Shown one piece after another: positions 53,409 to 61,764 of a stretch of DNA of 64,000 bases; positions within the stretch are counted from its first letter, which is position 1, and every line of letters begins with the position of its first letter. A program made the translations under genes and the position numbers. Under the pieces are notes generated by a model. The model searched no databases. It was not told the DNA's origin and worked only from the letters and a program-made list of their open reading frames with translations. Origin of the DNA: Dorea longicatena (GTDB taxonomy: Bacteria; Bacillota; Clostridia; Lachnospirales; Lachnospiraceae); NCBI RefSeq assembly GCF_024168045.1, contig NZ_CP100126.1, forward strand, positions 637,501 to 701,500. Direction: 5' to 3'.

Positions 53409-54077
53409 ATGATTGTACTAAAAGATATAAAAAAAACATATTATGGAAAAAATATAGAAACCAATGTGTTGAAAGGTGTAGATTTGATGATTCATCCGGG
53501 AGAATTTGTTTGTATTTATGGGAGCTCAGGAAGTGGAAAATCAACATTGTTAAATATTGTGGGGGTATTAGATTATGCAACCGAAGGGGAATACACATTG
53601 GATGGGATATCTATTAAAAATTTGAATGATAAAAAAATGGCAGAAATCAGAAACCGGAAAATTGGATTTGTTTTTCAGGCGTATCATTTAGTTCAGGAAA
53701 TGAATGTTTTGGAAAATATTGCTGTCCCACTTGGATATGCAGGAATGTCTAAAAAGAATAGAACTGCAAGAGCACAGGAATTATTGGATGAATTCCATAT
53801 GAAAGGTTTAGAAAAAAAGTATCCGGCGCAGTTGTCTGGTGGAGAACAACAGAGAGTTTCTATTATGCGTGCAATTTCCAATAGACCGCAGATTCTCTTG
53901 GCGGATGAACCGACTGGAAATCTGGATAGTGACAATTCTAGAATGGTTATGGAGATTTTATCTCGTCTGAATAAGGAAGGAATGACAATTATAATGGTGA
54001 CGCATGATTTGTCACTGGCGAAATATGGGACAAGAATCATTTATATTAAGGATGGGAAAATAGAAGAGCATGAATAG
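53409..54077 (+). CDS. ABC transporter ATP-binding protein (LolD/MacB type)
   Basis: A 222-aa ATPase with Walker A GSSGSGKST, Q-loop FVFQAYHLVQ, signature LSGGEQQR, Walker B ILLADEPTGNLD and switch His in THD. This is the short form that powers FtsX-type permeases. It lies nine bases after the second permease. Same operon as the propeller lipoprotein. Confidence 0.95.
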   Translation: MIVLKDIKKTYYGKNIETNVLKGVDLMIHPGEFVCIYGSSGSGKSTLLNIVGVLDYATEGEYTLDGISIKNLNDKKMAEIRNRKIGFVFQAYHLVQEMNVLENIAVPLGYAGMSKKNRTARAQELLDEFHMKGLEKKYPAQLSGGEQQRVSIMRAISNRPQILLADEPTGNLDSDNSRMVMEILSRLNKEGMTIIMVTHDLSLAKYGTRIIYIKDGKIEEHE

Positions 54078-54100
54078 TAAAGAAAGGGAATGATGACAAA

Positions 54101-54364
54101 ATGAAATTACTGGCAAAAACGAGCAATCCTGTGGAATGCGAAAACATAAAAACAATTTTATCATCACAAAAAATAACATATCGGATAGATGTTAGAAACA
54201 AAAATAATATGTTTAAATTTGTAACATTGCTATTTATAACAGGATCAGGAGATTTTGGATTTAGAGAAAATGAAGGAAAAAAGTATTATATTTTTGTGGG
54301 AAATAAGGATTACCAAAAAGCAACAGAAGCGTTAAGGCAATATAGTAAACAGGTGAACGTATGA
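54101..54364 (+). CDS. DUF2007-like putative signal-transducing protein
   Basis: An 87-aa protein resembling the DUF2007 ferredoxin-like family: MKLLAKTSNPVECENIKTIL at the start and YYIFVGNKDYQKATEAL at the end. These small proteins often accompany membrane protein operons, function unknown. It overlaps the next gene by four bases. Confidence 0.65.
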   Translation: MKLLAKTSNPVECENIKTILSSQKITYRIDVRNKNNMFKFVTLLFITGSGDFGFRENEGKKYYIFVGNKDYQKATEALRQYSKQVNV

Positions 54365-54570
54365 AAAAATTAGATAATATAGTAGGAATCGCATTAGTTT
54401 CTTGGGGAATGATGTTGCTTTTCATTGTAATGTGGTTAGGAAATAAGTATCCTGAGATACAACAGGATTTACTCCTGATAGTTAGAGTGTATATAGGCCT
54501 AGTGACAGTCTTTGTAATATCCAGGATTATTTTTAGGATAACGAGGAGGAGAAAAAGTGAACATTCATAA
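54361..54570 (+). CDS. Small two-helix membrane protein
   Basis: A 69-aa protein with two membrane helices (about 7-26 and 38-58) and a basic tail (RITRRRKSEHS). ATG overlaps the previous stop, and its own end overlaps the next start. No family recognised. Confidence 0.6.
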   Translation: MKKLDNIVGIALVSWGMMLLFIVMWLGNKYPEIQQDLLLIVRVYIGLVTVFVISRIIFRITRRRKSEHS

Positions 54571-54931
54571 AAAAATGAAAGCGTTAAAAAGAAATGCTAT
54601 ATTGCTATTACTATATGATTTGCTGGTGTTATGTATTGCGTTTGTAAAAAATGGAATGACAAATATGTCAGCAGAAGCGGTTACGTCACTAATTGTATCT
54701 ATTGGTTTTGGAATATTCATCAATTTACTCTGGATCGTGGATTCCAAAACCTGGATTACTGATTACGGAAAAAGGAAATGTATCTGGTCCTATTGGTGCG
54801 GCGAAATTGTACTTCTGCTGTTAGTAGTTGCTTTGGAAAATATGAATCAACTGGCTGCAGCATCTGCCATATTAGGAGTGATGGCGGCATATATTGTGGT
54901 TGGAATATGGTGGGTGAGCCGTAAGCTCTAA
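54557..54931 (+). CDS. Four-helix membrane protein of unknown function
   Basis: A 124-aa protein starting at GTG 54557 behind GAGGAGGAG. Four hydrophobic helices (about 14-30, 42-62, 77-94 and 98-119). Last gene of the two-component/propeller/ABC cluster; it meets the LysR gene tail to tail four bases later. No family recognised; an immunity-like or accessory role is only a guess. Confidence 0.6.
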   Translation: MNIHKKMKALKRNAILLLLYDLLVLCIAFVKNGMTNMSAEAVTSLIVSIGFGIFINLLWIVDSKTWITDYGKRKCIWSYWCGEIVLLLLVVALENMNQLAAASAILGVMAAYIVVGIWWVSRKL

Positions 54932-54935
54932 TGTG

Positions 54936-55778
54936 CTAACGCTCTCCACACACATCCAGAAATTCCTGCACCAGCGGCACTGGTTTCTTTCCTTTCGCCC
55001 AGATCAGAAGAATCTTGGTTACAAGATCCGGCTCATCCAATTCTTGTATACAAAGTCCGTCACACAAGCTTGCCATGGACTGTGGAAAGATGGCAGTCGC
55101 AAGATTTTCCTTTGCCCAGAGCATTGCACCTCTCGGATCGTCGCAGACACAGAAGATGTCCGGATTCATATTCTGGGCATGAAAGGTATTCATGATGAGT
55201 TCTTCGTATCTTCGGTATAAGATTAATGGTCTGTGTAGAAGATCAGCGAGTTTTAAGGAAGGGGCAGTATTTTCTGGCGCAGATACCGCGATCATCGGCT
55301 CAGAACACAATTCCATATAAGACACCTCGTCAAGACGCAGTGGTGTTCTGGCAACGGAGATATCGATGATCCCGTCCAGAAGATACTGATAAAGCGAATA
55401 AGTGATTCCGTCGTGGACTTCAAAGTTCACGTCGGGATTTTTTTTCGAAAACTGGGAAATATAAGGCATGATGGTATCTACCGTTGTCGGAGTCAGGCCG
55501 ATACGTAAGATACGTTTTTTGCCGGTTTTTGAGACTTCCAGTTCGGTAGACCTTGCGTATTCCAGCAGGTTACCGGAGCGGTCGTAGAGAAGCTTGCCGG
55601 CTTCAGTCAGGGTAACACCCTTGCTGGTGCGGTCGAAAAGTTTTACATTTAATTCATTTTCCAGCTGGCGGATCTGATAGCTGAGCGGCGGCTGGGACAT
55701 ATTTAAGTGTCTTGCAGCTTCGTTAATGCTGCCGGTGGATGCAATCTCGCGGAAATATTCTAACTGTCTGAGTTCCAT
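54936..55778 (-). CDS. LysR-family transcriptional regulator
   Basis: A 280-aa regulator. The N-terminal HTH (LEYFREIASTGSINEAARHLNMSQPPLSYQIRQLE) and the substrate-binding domain (from about 90, LRIGLTPTTVDTIMPYI) are standard. It is divergent from the heterodimeric ABC exporter 145 bases away. By the usual LysR layout it may control that exporter. Effector unknown. Confidence 0.9.
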   Translation of the reverse strand: MELRQLEYFREIASTGSINEAARHLNMSQPPLSYQIRQLENELNVKLFDRTSKGVTLTEAGKLLYDRSGNLLEYARSTELEVSKTGKKRILRIGLTPTTVDTIMPYISQFSKKNPDVNFEVHDGITYSLYQYLLDGIIDISVARTPLRLDEVSYMELCSEPMIAVSAPENTAPSLKLADLLHRPLILYRRYEELIMNTFHAQNMNPDIFCVCDDPRGAMLWAKENLATAIFPQSMASLCDGLCIQELDEPDLVTKILLIWAKGKKPVPLVQEFLDVCGER

Positions 55779-55923
55779 GTTGAATCACCTTCCTTATATA
55801 TTTTTTGTATTGCAAAGCTATAAAAACAATATTATTCATATCAATGATAACGGACTATAATAAAACAGTCAAGGACATTAATAATAAGAAGAGACAAGAA
55901 AATAAAGGAATGGAGTGAAAGAA

Positions 55924-57696
55924 ATGAAGCGTCTTGAGAAATTTCTGAGACCATACCGCAGGGAAAGTATCCTGGCACCGCTTTTTAAATTGCTGGAAGT
56001 GGTATTCGATCTTATGGTTCCGGTTGTGGTAGCTCAGATCATTGATGTGGGCGTTGCGAAGAATGACCGTGGATATATTGTGGAAATGTTCTTCGTATTA
56101 CTGCTTATGGCAGCAGTCGGACTGTTGTGCAGCTTTACCGCACAGTTCTTTGCTGCAAAGGCAAGTGTCGGATTTGCGACCAGTGTCAGACAGGCAATGT
56201 TCGATCATATCCAGAGACTGTCATTTACAGAACTGGATACGCTCGGAACGGATACGCTGATCACAAGACTGACAGACGATGTGAACCAGGTGCAGAATGG
56301 AATTAATATGGGACTGCGTCTGTTGCTGAGAAGCCCGTTTGTCGTGATCGGTGCGATGGTGATGGCATTTACCATCAATGTGCGTTGTGCACTGATCTTT
56401 GTCGTAACAGTGCCGATCCTGTTTGTAGTTGTATTTTCCATTATGCTGATCAGTATTCCGCTGTTCAAGAAAGTACAGGCAGGACTGGACCGTGTGACAG
56501 GACTTACAAGAGAGAATCTGACAGGTGTCCGTGTCATCCGTGCGTTCTGCAGGGAAGAACAGTCGGTGGAGGAATTCGAAGAAGGAAACCGTGAGCTTAC
56601 GAGACTGAATGAATTCGTAGGAAGAATTTCCGCTCTTCTGAATCCACTTACGTATGTACTGATCAACGTGGCAACTGTGTTACTGATCGCACGTGCCGGA
56701 GTGCAGGTGAATATCGGGAATCTGCAACAGGGGCAGGTGGTAGCACTGTATAACTATATGGCACAGATTATTGTAGAGCTGATCAAATTAGCCTCTCTGA
56801 TCATTACGTTGAATAAATCAATGGCGTGTGCAGACCGTGTGGCTGGTATCCTGGATGTGAAGTCCAGTATGGAATACAAAGCAGTGGCTGGAAATGATAA
56901 AGTTGATGATAATATGGCAGTTGAGTTCAACCACGTCACCTTCACATACGAAGGTGCCGGAGCATCCAGCTTATCAGACATCACCTTCCGGGCGAAGAAA
57001 GGACAGACGATTGGAATCATCGGCGGAACCGGAAGTGGTAAGAGTACACTGGTCAGCCTGATTCCGAGATTCTATGATCCACAGGAAGGTATAGTAAAGG
57101 TAAATGGCGTCAATGCAAAGGATTATCCGCAGGGAGAACTTTGCAGTGAGATAGGCGTGGTTCAGCAGCGTTCTATCCTGTTCAAAGGAAGTATCCGTGA
57201 TAATCTAAAGTGGGGCAATGATCAGGCTTCAGATGAAGATCTGTGGAAAGCGATCACAATCGCTCAGGCAAAAGATGTTGTAGAAGCTAAGCCTGGAAAG
57301 CTTGATTTTGAAGTGGAACAGAACGGACGCAACCTGTCCGGAGGACAGAAACAGCGTCTTACGATCGCGCGTGCACTGGTCAGCAAGCCGGATATCCTGA
57401 TACTGGATGACAGTTTAAGTGCACTGGATTTTGCGACAGACGCAGCGCTTCGTAAAGCAATCGGTGAACTGGAAGGCAATGTGACAACATTCCTGGTATC
57501 CCAGAGAATTTCCGGCATCCGGCAGGCGGACAAGATCCTAGTTATGGACGACGGTGAACTGGCAGGACAGGGAACACACGAAGAACTGATGGAAACTTGT
57601 GAGACCTATCAGGAAATCTATTATTCACAGTTCCCGGAAGAACGTCCGGTTGTAATGAAGACTTCTGAGAAGACAGAGAAAGGAGCGGCAGAGTAA
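55924..57696 (+). CDS. Heterodimeric ABC exporter, subunit with degenerate ATP site
   Basis: A 590-aa half-transporter with a six-helix membrane domain (about 15-305) and an ATPase domain. Walker A is GGTGSGKST and the signature LSGGQKQR. The Walker B is followed by Asp instead of the catalytic Glu (ILILDDSLSALD), and the switch His is Gln (LVSQRIS). The start at 55924 follows GGAATGGAG. The partner overlaps by one base. The odd residues fit the TM287/288 type, where one site hydrolyses. It likely exports drugs or peptides. Confidence 0.92.
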   Translation: MKRLEKFLRPYRRESILAPLFKLLEVVFDLMVPVVVAQIIDVGVAKNDRGYIVEMFFVLLLMAAVGLLCSFTAQFFAAKASVGFATSVRQAMFDHIQRLSFTELDTLGTDTLITRLTDDVNQVQNGINMGLRLLLRSPFVVIGAMVMAFTINVRCALIFVVTVPILFVVVFSIMLISIPLFKKVQAGLDRVTGLTRENLTGVRVIRAFCREEQSVEEFEEGNRELTRLNEFVGRISALLNPLTYVLINVATVLLIARAGVQVNIGNLQQGQVVALYNYMAQIIVELIKLASLIITLNKSMACADRVAGILDVKSSMEYKAVAGNDKVDDNMAVEFNHVTFTYEGAGASSLSDITFRAKKGQTIGIIGGTGSGKSTLVSLIPRFYDPQEGIVKVNGVNAKDYPQGELCSEIGVVQQRSILFKGSIRDNLKWGNDQASDEDLWKAITIAQAKDVVEAKPGKLDFEVEQNGRNLSGGQKQRLTIARALVSKPDILILDDSLSALDFATDAALRKAIGELEGNVTTFLVSQRISGIRQADKILVMDDGELAGQGTHEELMETCETYQEIYYSQFPEERPVVMKTSEKTEKGAAE

Positions 57697-59402
57697 TGAA
57701 GAAATTATTAAAGCTCATAGGGAAATATAAGATTTTCCTTGGATTCAGTGTCATCTTTGCTGCGATCTCTGTAGTATTGCAGTTGTATGTGCCGGTCTTA
57801 TTCGGAGATGCGATCGATGAAGTGGTAGCAGCACATCAGGTGAACTTTGATATGATGTGGTATTATCTGAGACAGATTCTGGTATTCATCGTGATATCGG
57901 CACTTGCTACCTGGTTCATGAATCTGTTGAACAACCGTATGACTTACCGGATCGTACAGGATATCCGTTCACAGGCGATCCGCCACATCCAGGTATTGCC
58001 GTTATCTTATCTGGATCAGCATAGTACCGGAGATATCGTAAGCCGTGTCATTGCAGATACAGATATCTTATCCGATGGTTTGCTGCTTGGATTTACACAG
58101 CTGTTTTCCGGAATTGTGACGATCGTTGTGACGCTGATCTTCATGTTCTCCAAGAATGTGTGGGTAACGCTTTTAGTGATCGTTCTGACACCATTTAGTT
58201 TCGTAGTAGCGAAATTCATTTCTTCCAGATCTTATACGATGTTCCGGAAGCAGAGCGAGACCCGAGGACGCCAGACTGCACTGATCGAAGAAATGATCGG
58301 CGGACAGAAGGTAGTCAAAGCATTCGGTTACGAGAAAGAATCATCCAGAAGATTTGATGAGATCAATAAAGAACTGCAGACATACAGCCAGAAAGCGGTA
58401 TTTTACAGCAGTTTAACGAACCCATCTACACGATTTGTCAACAATATCATTTACGCCGGAGTAGCACTACTCGGAGCTTTTCTGATACCGGGCGGAACGC
58501 TGACGGTTGGAGGACTTTCTGTACTGTTATCCTATGCGAACCAGTATATGAAGCCGTTTAATGATATCAGTTCGGTAATTACAGAGATGCAGAATGCGCT
58601 GGCATGTGCGGACCGTATCTTTGACCTGTTGGAGCAGAAAGAAGAGACACCGGATGCAGAAGGAGTATTTGCTACAGTCGATGGCAATGTTACAATTGGT
58701 GATGTGGCATTCAGTTATGATAAAGAAAAAGAACTGATTAAGAATTTCAATCTGGATGTAAAACCAGGTATGCGTATCGCAATCGTTGGTCCGACCGGAT
58801 GCGGTAAGACGACATTTATTAATCTGCTGATGCGTTTCTATGACGTAGATGAAGGAAAAATCCTGGTGGATGGAAAAGACATCCGGGAAGTATCCAGACA
58901 TGCGCTCAGAAGCAGCTTTGGCATGGTACTGCAGGATACCTGGATCAAGAGCGGAACCGTGAGAGACAACATCTGTTTTGGAAAGCCGGATGCAACTGAT
59001 GAAGAGATTATCTGTGCGGCGAAAGAAGCAAGAAGCTGGGAATTCATCCGCAGACTTCCGAAAGGGCTGGACACGGTGCTCCATGAAGACAGCATCAGCC
59101 AGGGACAGAAACAGCTTCTGTGTATCACAAGAGTCATGCTCTGTCTGCCGCCGATGCTGATCTTAGACGAGGCGACATCAAGTATTGATACCCGTACCGA
59201 ACTGCAGGTACAGGAAGCATTTGATAAACTGATGAAAGGCAGAACAAGCTTTATCGTGGCACACAGACTTTCCACGATACGGAATGCTTCGTTAATCTTA
59301 GTTATGAAAGACGGTAAGATCATCGAGCAGGGCAATCATGAAGAACTGCTGAAAAAAGGTGAATTTTACCATAAACTGTATCACAGCCAGTTTGAAAGTT
59401 AA
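57696..59402 (+). CDS. Heterodimeric ABC exporter, catalytic subunit
   Basis: A 568-aa half-transporter with a membrane domain (about 15-300), Walker A GPTGCGKTT, complete Walker B with catalytic Glu (LILDEATSSID) and switch His (VAHRLS). Its own signature is altered to ISQGQKQ. That weak signature pairs with the partner's degenerate Walker B, so both defects fall in the same composite site. TAATG overlap with the upstream gene. A symmetric hairpin follows. Confidence 0.92.
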   Translation: MKKLLKLIGKYKIFLGFSVIFAAISVVLQLYVPVLFGDAIDEVVAAHQVNFDMMWYYLRQILVFIVISALATWFMNLLNNRMTYRIVQDIRSQAIRHIQVLPLSYLDQHSTGDIVSRVIADTDILSDGLLLGFTQLFSGIVTIVVTLIFMFSKNVWVTLLVIVLTPFSFVVAKFISSRSYTMFRKQSETRGRQTALIEEMIGGQKVVKAFGYEKESSRRFDEINKELQTYSQKAVFYSSLTNPSTRFVNNIIYAGVALLGAFLIPGGTLTVGGLSVLLSYANQYMKPFNDISSVITEMQNALACADRIFDLLEQKEETPDAEGVFATVDGNVTIGDVAFSYDKEKELIKNFNLDVKPGMRIAIVGPTGCGKTTFINLLMRFYDVDEGKILVDGKDIREVSRHALRSSFGMVLQDTWIKSGTVRDNICFGKPDATDEEIICAAKEARSWEFIRRLPKGLDTVLHEDSISQGQKQLLCITRVMLCLPPMLILDEATSSIDTRTELQVQEAFDKLMKGRTSFIVAHRLSTIRNASLILVMKDGKIIEQGNHEELLKKGEFYHKLYHSQFES

Positions 59403-59418
59403 TATATCAATGTAACAT

Positions 59419-59457
59419 AAGTGAGGCCGGAGGTTTTTGAAATCTCCGGCCTCACTT
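59419..59457 (+). terminator. Hairpin after the ABC exporter
   Basis: A perfect 14-bp stem AAGTGAGGCCGGAG / CTCCGGCCTCACTT. The T-run is weak, but the stem is strong. Confidence 0.7.
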
Positions 59458-59524
59458 ATAATGCACAGTATGAATTTTTGCGGTATAATACAATTACAGT
59501 GTAATGAAAACAGGGAGAATAAGC

Positions 59525-59750
59525 ATGGGTTTTAGAAAAGATTTTGTATGGGGAGCAGCAACAAGTGCATATCAGATAGAAGGTGCCGTGAAAGAAGACG
59601 GAAAACCGATCGATGTATATGGACAGAATATATATAATGGATATTGTGTGTGGATGGGAGAAGACGGAAGGTCGGAAACAGTAAGCCGCTATGAAGGATT
59701 TCCAAAAACAGCGATTGTACTTCCAGCGGTCACTGATGGATAACTTTGAA
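59525..59750 (+). pseudogene. GH1 glycosidase remnant with internal deletions
   Basis: Starts like a GH1 beta-glucosidase (GFRKDFVWGAATSAYQIEGA) with GGGAGAATAAGC before the ATG. It jumps to a mid-protein GH1 block (YGQNIYNGYCVWMGEDGR, FPKTAI), then in another frame to SLMDNFE, part of the C-terminal WSLMDNFEW motif. A GH1 enzyme has about 450-480 residues, so at least two deletions removed most of it. The IS200/IS605 element begins right after SLMDNFE. Confidence 0.82.
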
Positions 59751-59754
59751 ATAA

Positions 59755-59799
59755 GGCTACCGCAATCCCACTGGCTTTAGACGGTGGGTTAAGGTAGCC
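59755..59799 (+). repeat. Left-end hairpin of the IS200/IS605 element
   Basis: Outer stem GGCTACC / GGTAGCC and inner stem CCCAC / GTGGG around TGGCTTTAGACG. The loop matches the right-end hairpin at 61331-61352. Confidence 0.75.
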
Positions 59800-59829
59800 A
59801 AAAATCAGAAATTATTGTATACTCATGGC

Positions 59830-60130
59830 ATGGGGACATGGAAATCTAAAAACAGACACAAATACCTATTACAATATCACATTATTTTTGTCTGTAAATA
59901 TAGGAAGAAATTACCGGTTTCGAGGCAGATATCAGATGATATAAAACAGTTTTCGTATGAGATATGTCAGAGACACAGTGTGATAATAAGATATATGGAA
60001 AAGATATCCCCAATATTTACGAAAACAATTCTGGAAAGAACATACCTTTTGGAAAGATGGATATTTTGCCTGTAGTGTAGGAAATGTATCGGAAGAAATG
60101 CTGAAGAGATATATAGAAAATCAAGGTTGA
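59830..60130 (+). pseudogene. tnpA: IS200-type transposase TnpA, internally deleted
   Basis: The N-terminal part is clear (KSKNRHKYLLQYHIIFVCKYRKK). At 59990-60000 the text leaves TnpA after IIRYME and resumes in another frame with KRYPQYLRKQFWKEHTFW, the DGYFACSVGN catalytic-Tyr region and the C-terminus to TGA 60130. About 40 codons, including the HUH motif (normally DHIHYMIE-like), are missing. ATATGGAA at the join may be the deletion microhomology. The enzyme should be dead. Confidence 0.85.
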
Positions 60131-60148
60131 GAAAGAAGGTGACAGTGG

Positions 60149-61252
60149 ATGTTAAAGGCATATAAATATAGAATATATCCAAATAATGAGCAGAAAATAC
60201 AGATTGCAAAAACATTTGGCTGTTGCCGTTTTGTATATAATCAGACACTGGCATACCGGAAAGAAGTATATGAGAAAGAGAAAAAAACAGTTAGTAAAAC
60301 CGACTGTAACAATTACTGCAATAGACAATTAAAGAAAGAGTATGAATGGCTGAAAGAAGTGGATAAATTTGCTCTGACAAATGCGATTTACAACATGGAT
60401 GCTGCATACCAGAAGTTTTTCAAGGAACACGCAGGTTATCCGAAGTTTAAGAGTAAACACAATAATCATAAGTCATATACAACAAATTTTACGAACGGCA
60501 ATATAACAGTAGATTTCGGGTGCAATAGAGTAAAACTGCCTAAATTAAAAGGAATAAAAGCAAAACTGCATAGAAATTTTATCGGACAGATAAAATCGGC
60601 AACGATATCACAAGTTCCGAGTGGAAAGTATTATGTATCAATTTTAGTGGAAACAGAACACGTGGAACTGCCACATATAAAACAAAATACAGGAATAGAT
60701 TTAGGTATTAAGGAGTTATGTATTACTTCTGCTGGAAAGAAATACGAAAATCCAAAAATCATCAGAAAATACGAAAAGAAACTGGTGAAACTGCAAAGGC
60801 AGTTAGCCCATAAAGAGAAAAGAAGTCAAAATTACTACAAAACAAAGAAAAAGATAGCAATATGCCATGAAAAAATAACAAATACCAGAAAAGATTATCT
60901 GCACAAGATGTCCCATGAGATTATCAGCGAAAACCAAGTGATAGTTTCGGAAGATTTGCAGATAAAAAACATGGTAAAAAATCACCGTTTGTCAAAGTCT
61001 ATAAGTGATGTATCATGGTATGAGCTGACAAGACAGTTAGAATATAAGGCAAAGTGGAATGGCAGGAAATATGTCAAAATAGACACATTCTATGCCAGTA
61101 GTCAGCTGTGTTCAGTCTGTGGATACCAAAATACAGAGACAAAAAATCTATCAGTAAGGGAATGGACATGTCCTGTCTGTGGAACAAATCATGACAGGGA
61201 TATCAACGCAGCAAAAAATATACTGGAAGAAGGATTAAGACAAATAGCATAA
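60149..61252 (+). CDS. tnpB: TnpB RNA-guided nuclease of the IS200/IS605 element
   Basis: A complete 367-aa TnpB. The RuvC acidic residues are D184 (GIDLGIKE), E268 (VSEDLQI) and D351 ([11 protein letters not shown]); zinc-finger cysteines are C321, C324, C341 and C344. The N-terminal helix-turn-helix ([20 protein letters not shown]) is typical. TnpB uses an omega RNA from the element's right end to cut the empty donor site, which keeps the element in place. With tnpA broken the element cannot move by itself, yet tnpB looks fully functional. AGAAGGTGACAG precedes the ATG. Confidence 0.94.
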   Translation: MLKAYKYRIYPNNEQKIQIAKTFGCCRFVYNQTLAYRKEVYEKEKKTVSKTDCNNYCNRQLKKEYEWLKEVDKFALTNAIYNMDAAYQKFFKEHAGYPKFKSKHNNHKSYTTNFTNGNITVDFGCNRVKLPKLKGIKAKLHRNFIGQIKSATISQVPSGKYYVSILVETEHVELPHIKQNTGIDLGIKELCITSAGKKYENPKIIRKYEKKLVKLQRQLAHKEKRSQNYYKTKKKIAICHEKITNTRKDYLHKMSHEIISENQVIVSEDLQIKNMVKNHRLSKSISDVSWYELTRQLEYKAKWNGRKYVKIDTFYASSQLCSVCGYQNTETKNLSVREWTCPVCGTNHDRDINAAKNILEEGLRQIA

Positions 61253-61360
61253 AAATAACAATATAGGGCAGGGACTGCCCGAATTAACGCCTGTGGAGAT
61301 AGTAGGTTACGAGGTCTGCGAAGCAGGAAGCCCATTGGCTTTAGACAATGGGTAGTTCAC
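61230..61360 (+). ncRNA. Omega RNA (reRNA) scaffold of TnpB
   Basis: The 3' end of tnpB and the right end hold structured text: GGGCAGGGACTGCCC, a CCTGTGGAGATAGTAGG segment, GTCTGCGAAGCAGGAAGCC and the right-end hairpin. In this family the omega RNA runs through here and its guide is the first 15-20 bases beyond the element, i.e. from 61361. The 5' limit is uncertain. Confidence 0.6.
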
Positions 61361-61658
61361 TATTGCAGAAAACCATTTTAAAGTCATCCTGTCGAATGAA
61401 CTGATCCTGGATTATGCAGACGGAAGATTCCGGATGCATTTTATAAGTCAGGACAAGACTTCTGTATCTGCAGGACGAAGCATGCGTTATGTGGAAGTGG
61501 ATGAAGTGAAGGATCTGAAGATTCTGGCTGATAGATCATCGGTAGAAGTATTTGTGAATAATGGAGAGTATGTATTTTCGACAAGATATTATCCGGAAAA
61601 TCATAAATTACTGGCAGAAGCTGTGGAAGCACAGATTAGATTGTCAGAAATTATGTAA
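61361..61658 (+). pseudogene. GH32 (sucrose-6-phosphate hydrolase/levanase type) C-terminal remnant
   Basis: An open frame continues from the IS right end: NHFKVILSNELILDYADG, RSMRYVEVDEVKDLKI and DRSSVEVFVNNGEYVFSTRY. That is the beta-sandwich end of GH32 enzymes. The catalytic five-bladed propeller is missing, so no activity is expected. The first ATG (61434) has no ribosome site. Left neighbour across the IS is GH1, an unrelated family, so DNA between two carbohydrate genes was lost. Confidence 0.82.
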
Positions 61659-61695
61659 CGAAATATGAATTTAAGATACGAATCATTATAGAAAG

Positions 61696-61764
61696 AAAAT
61701 CACCATATATCAAAAGAAAAAATTTCAGTAGAGAAATTTTATCGGGATATATGGTGATTTTTCT
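61696..61764. terminator. Bidirectional hairpin before the pyridoxal-type kinase
   Basis: AAAATCACCATATATC pairs with GATATATGGTGATTTT over 16 bp, with A- and T-runs on either side. It can stop transcription from both directions. Confidence 0.8.

Larger units (their letters stand above)
59751..61360 (+). mobile_element. IS200/IS605-family insertion sequence (tnpA broken, tnpB intact)
   Basis: The element is about 1.6 kb. The left end carries GGCTACC...GGTAGCC enclosing CCCACTGGCTTTAGACGGTGGG. The right end carries the related hairpin CCCATTGGCTTTAGACAATGGG, followed by GTTCAC. Such subterminal hairpins are what the Y1 transposase recognises. Flanks are GH1 and GH32 remnants. Exact ends are estimated to a few bases; no target duplication is expected for this family. 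Confidence 0.85.

Noticed and set aside
58527..59335. Long minus-strand frames opposite the second ABC subunit
   Set aside because: Antisense shadows of a well-supported ABC transporter gene with strong codon bias.
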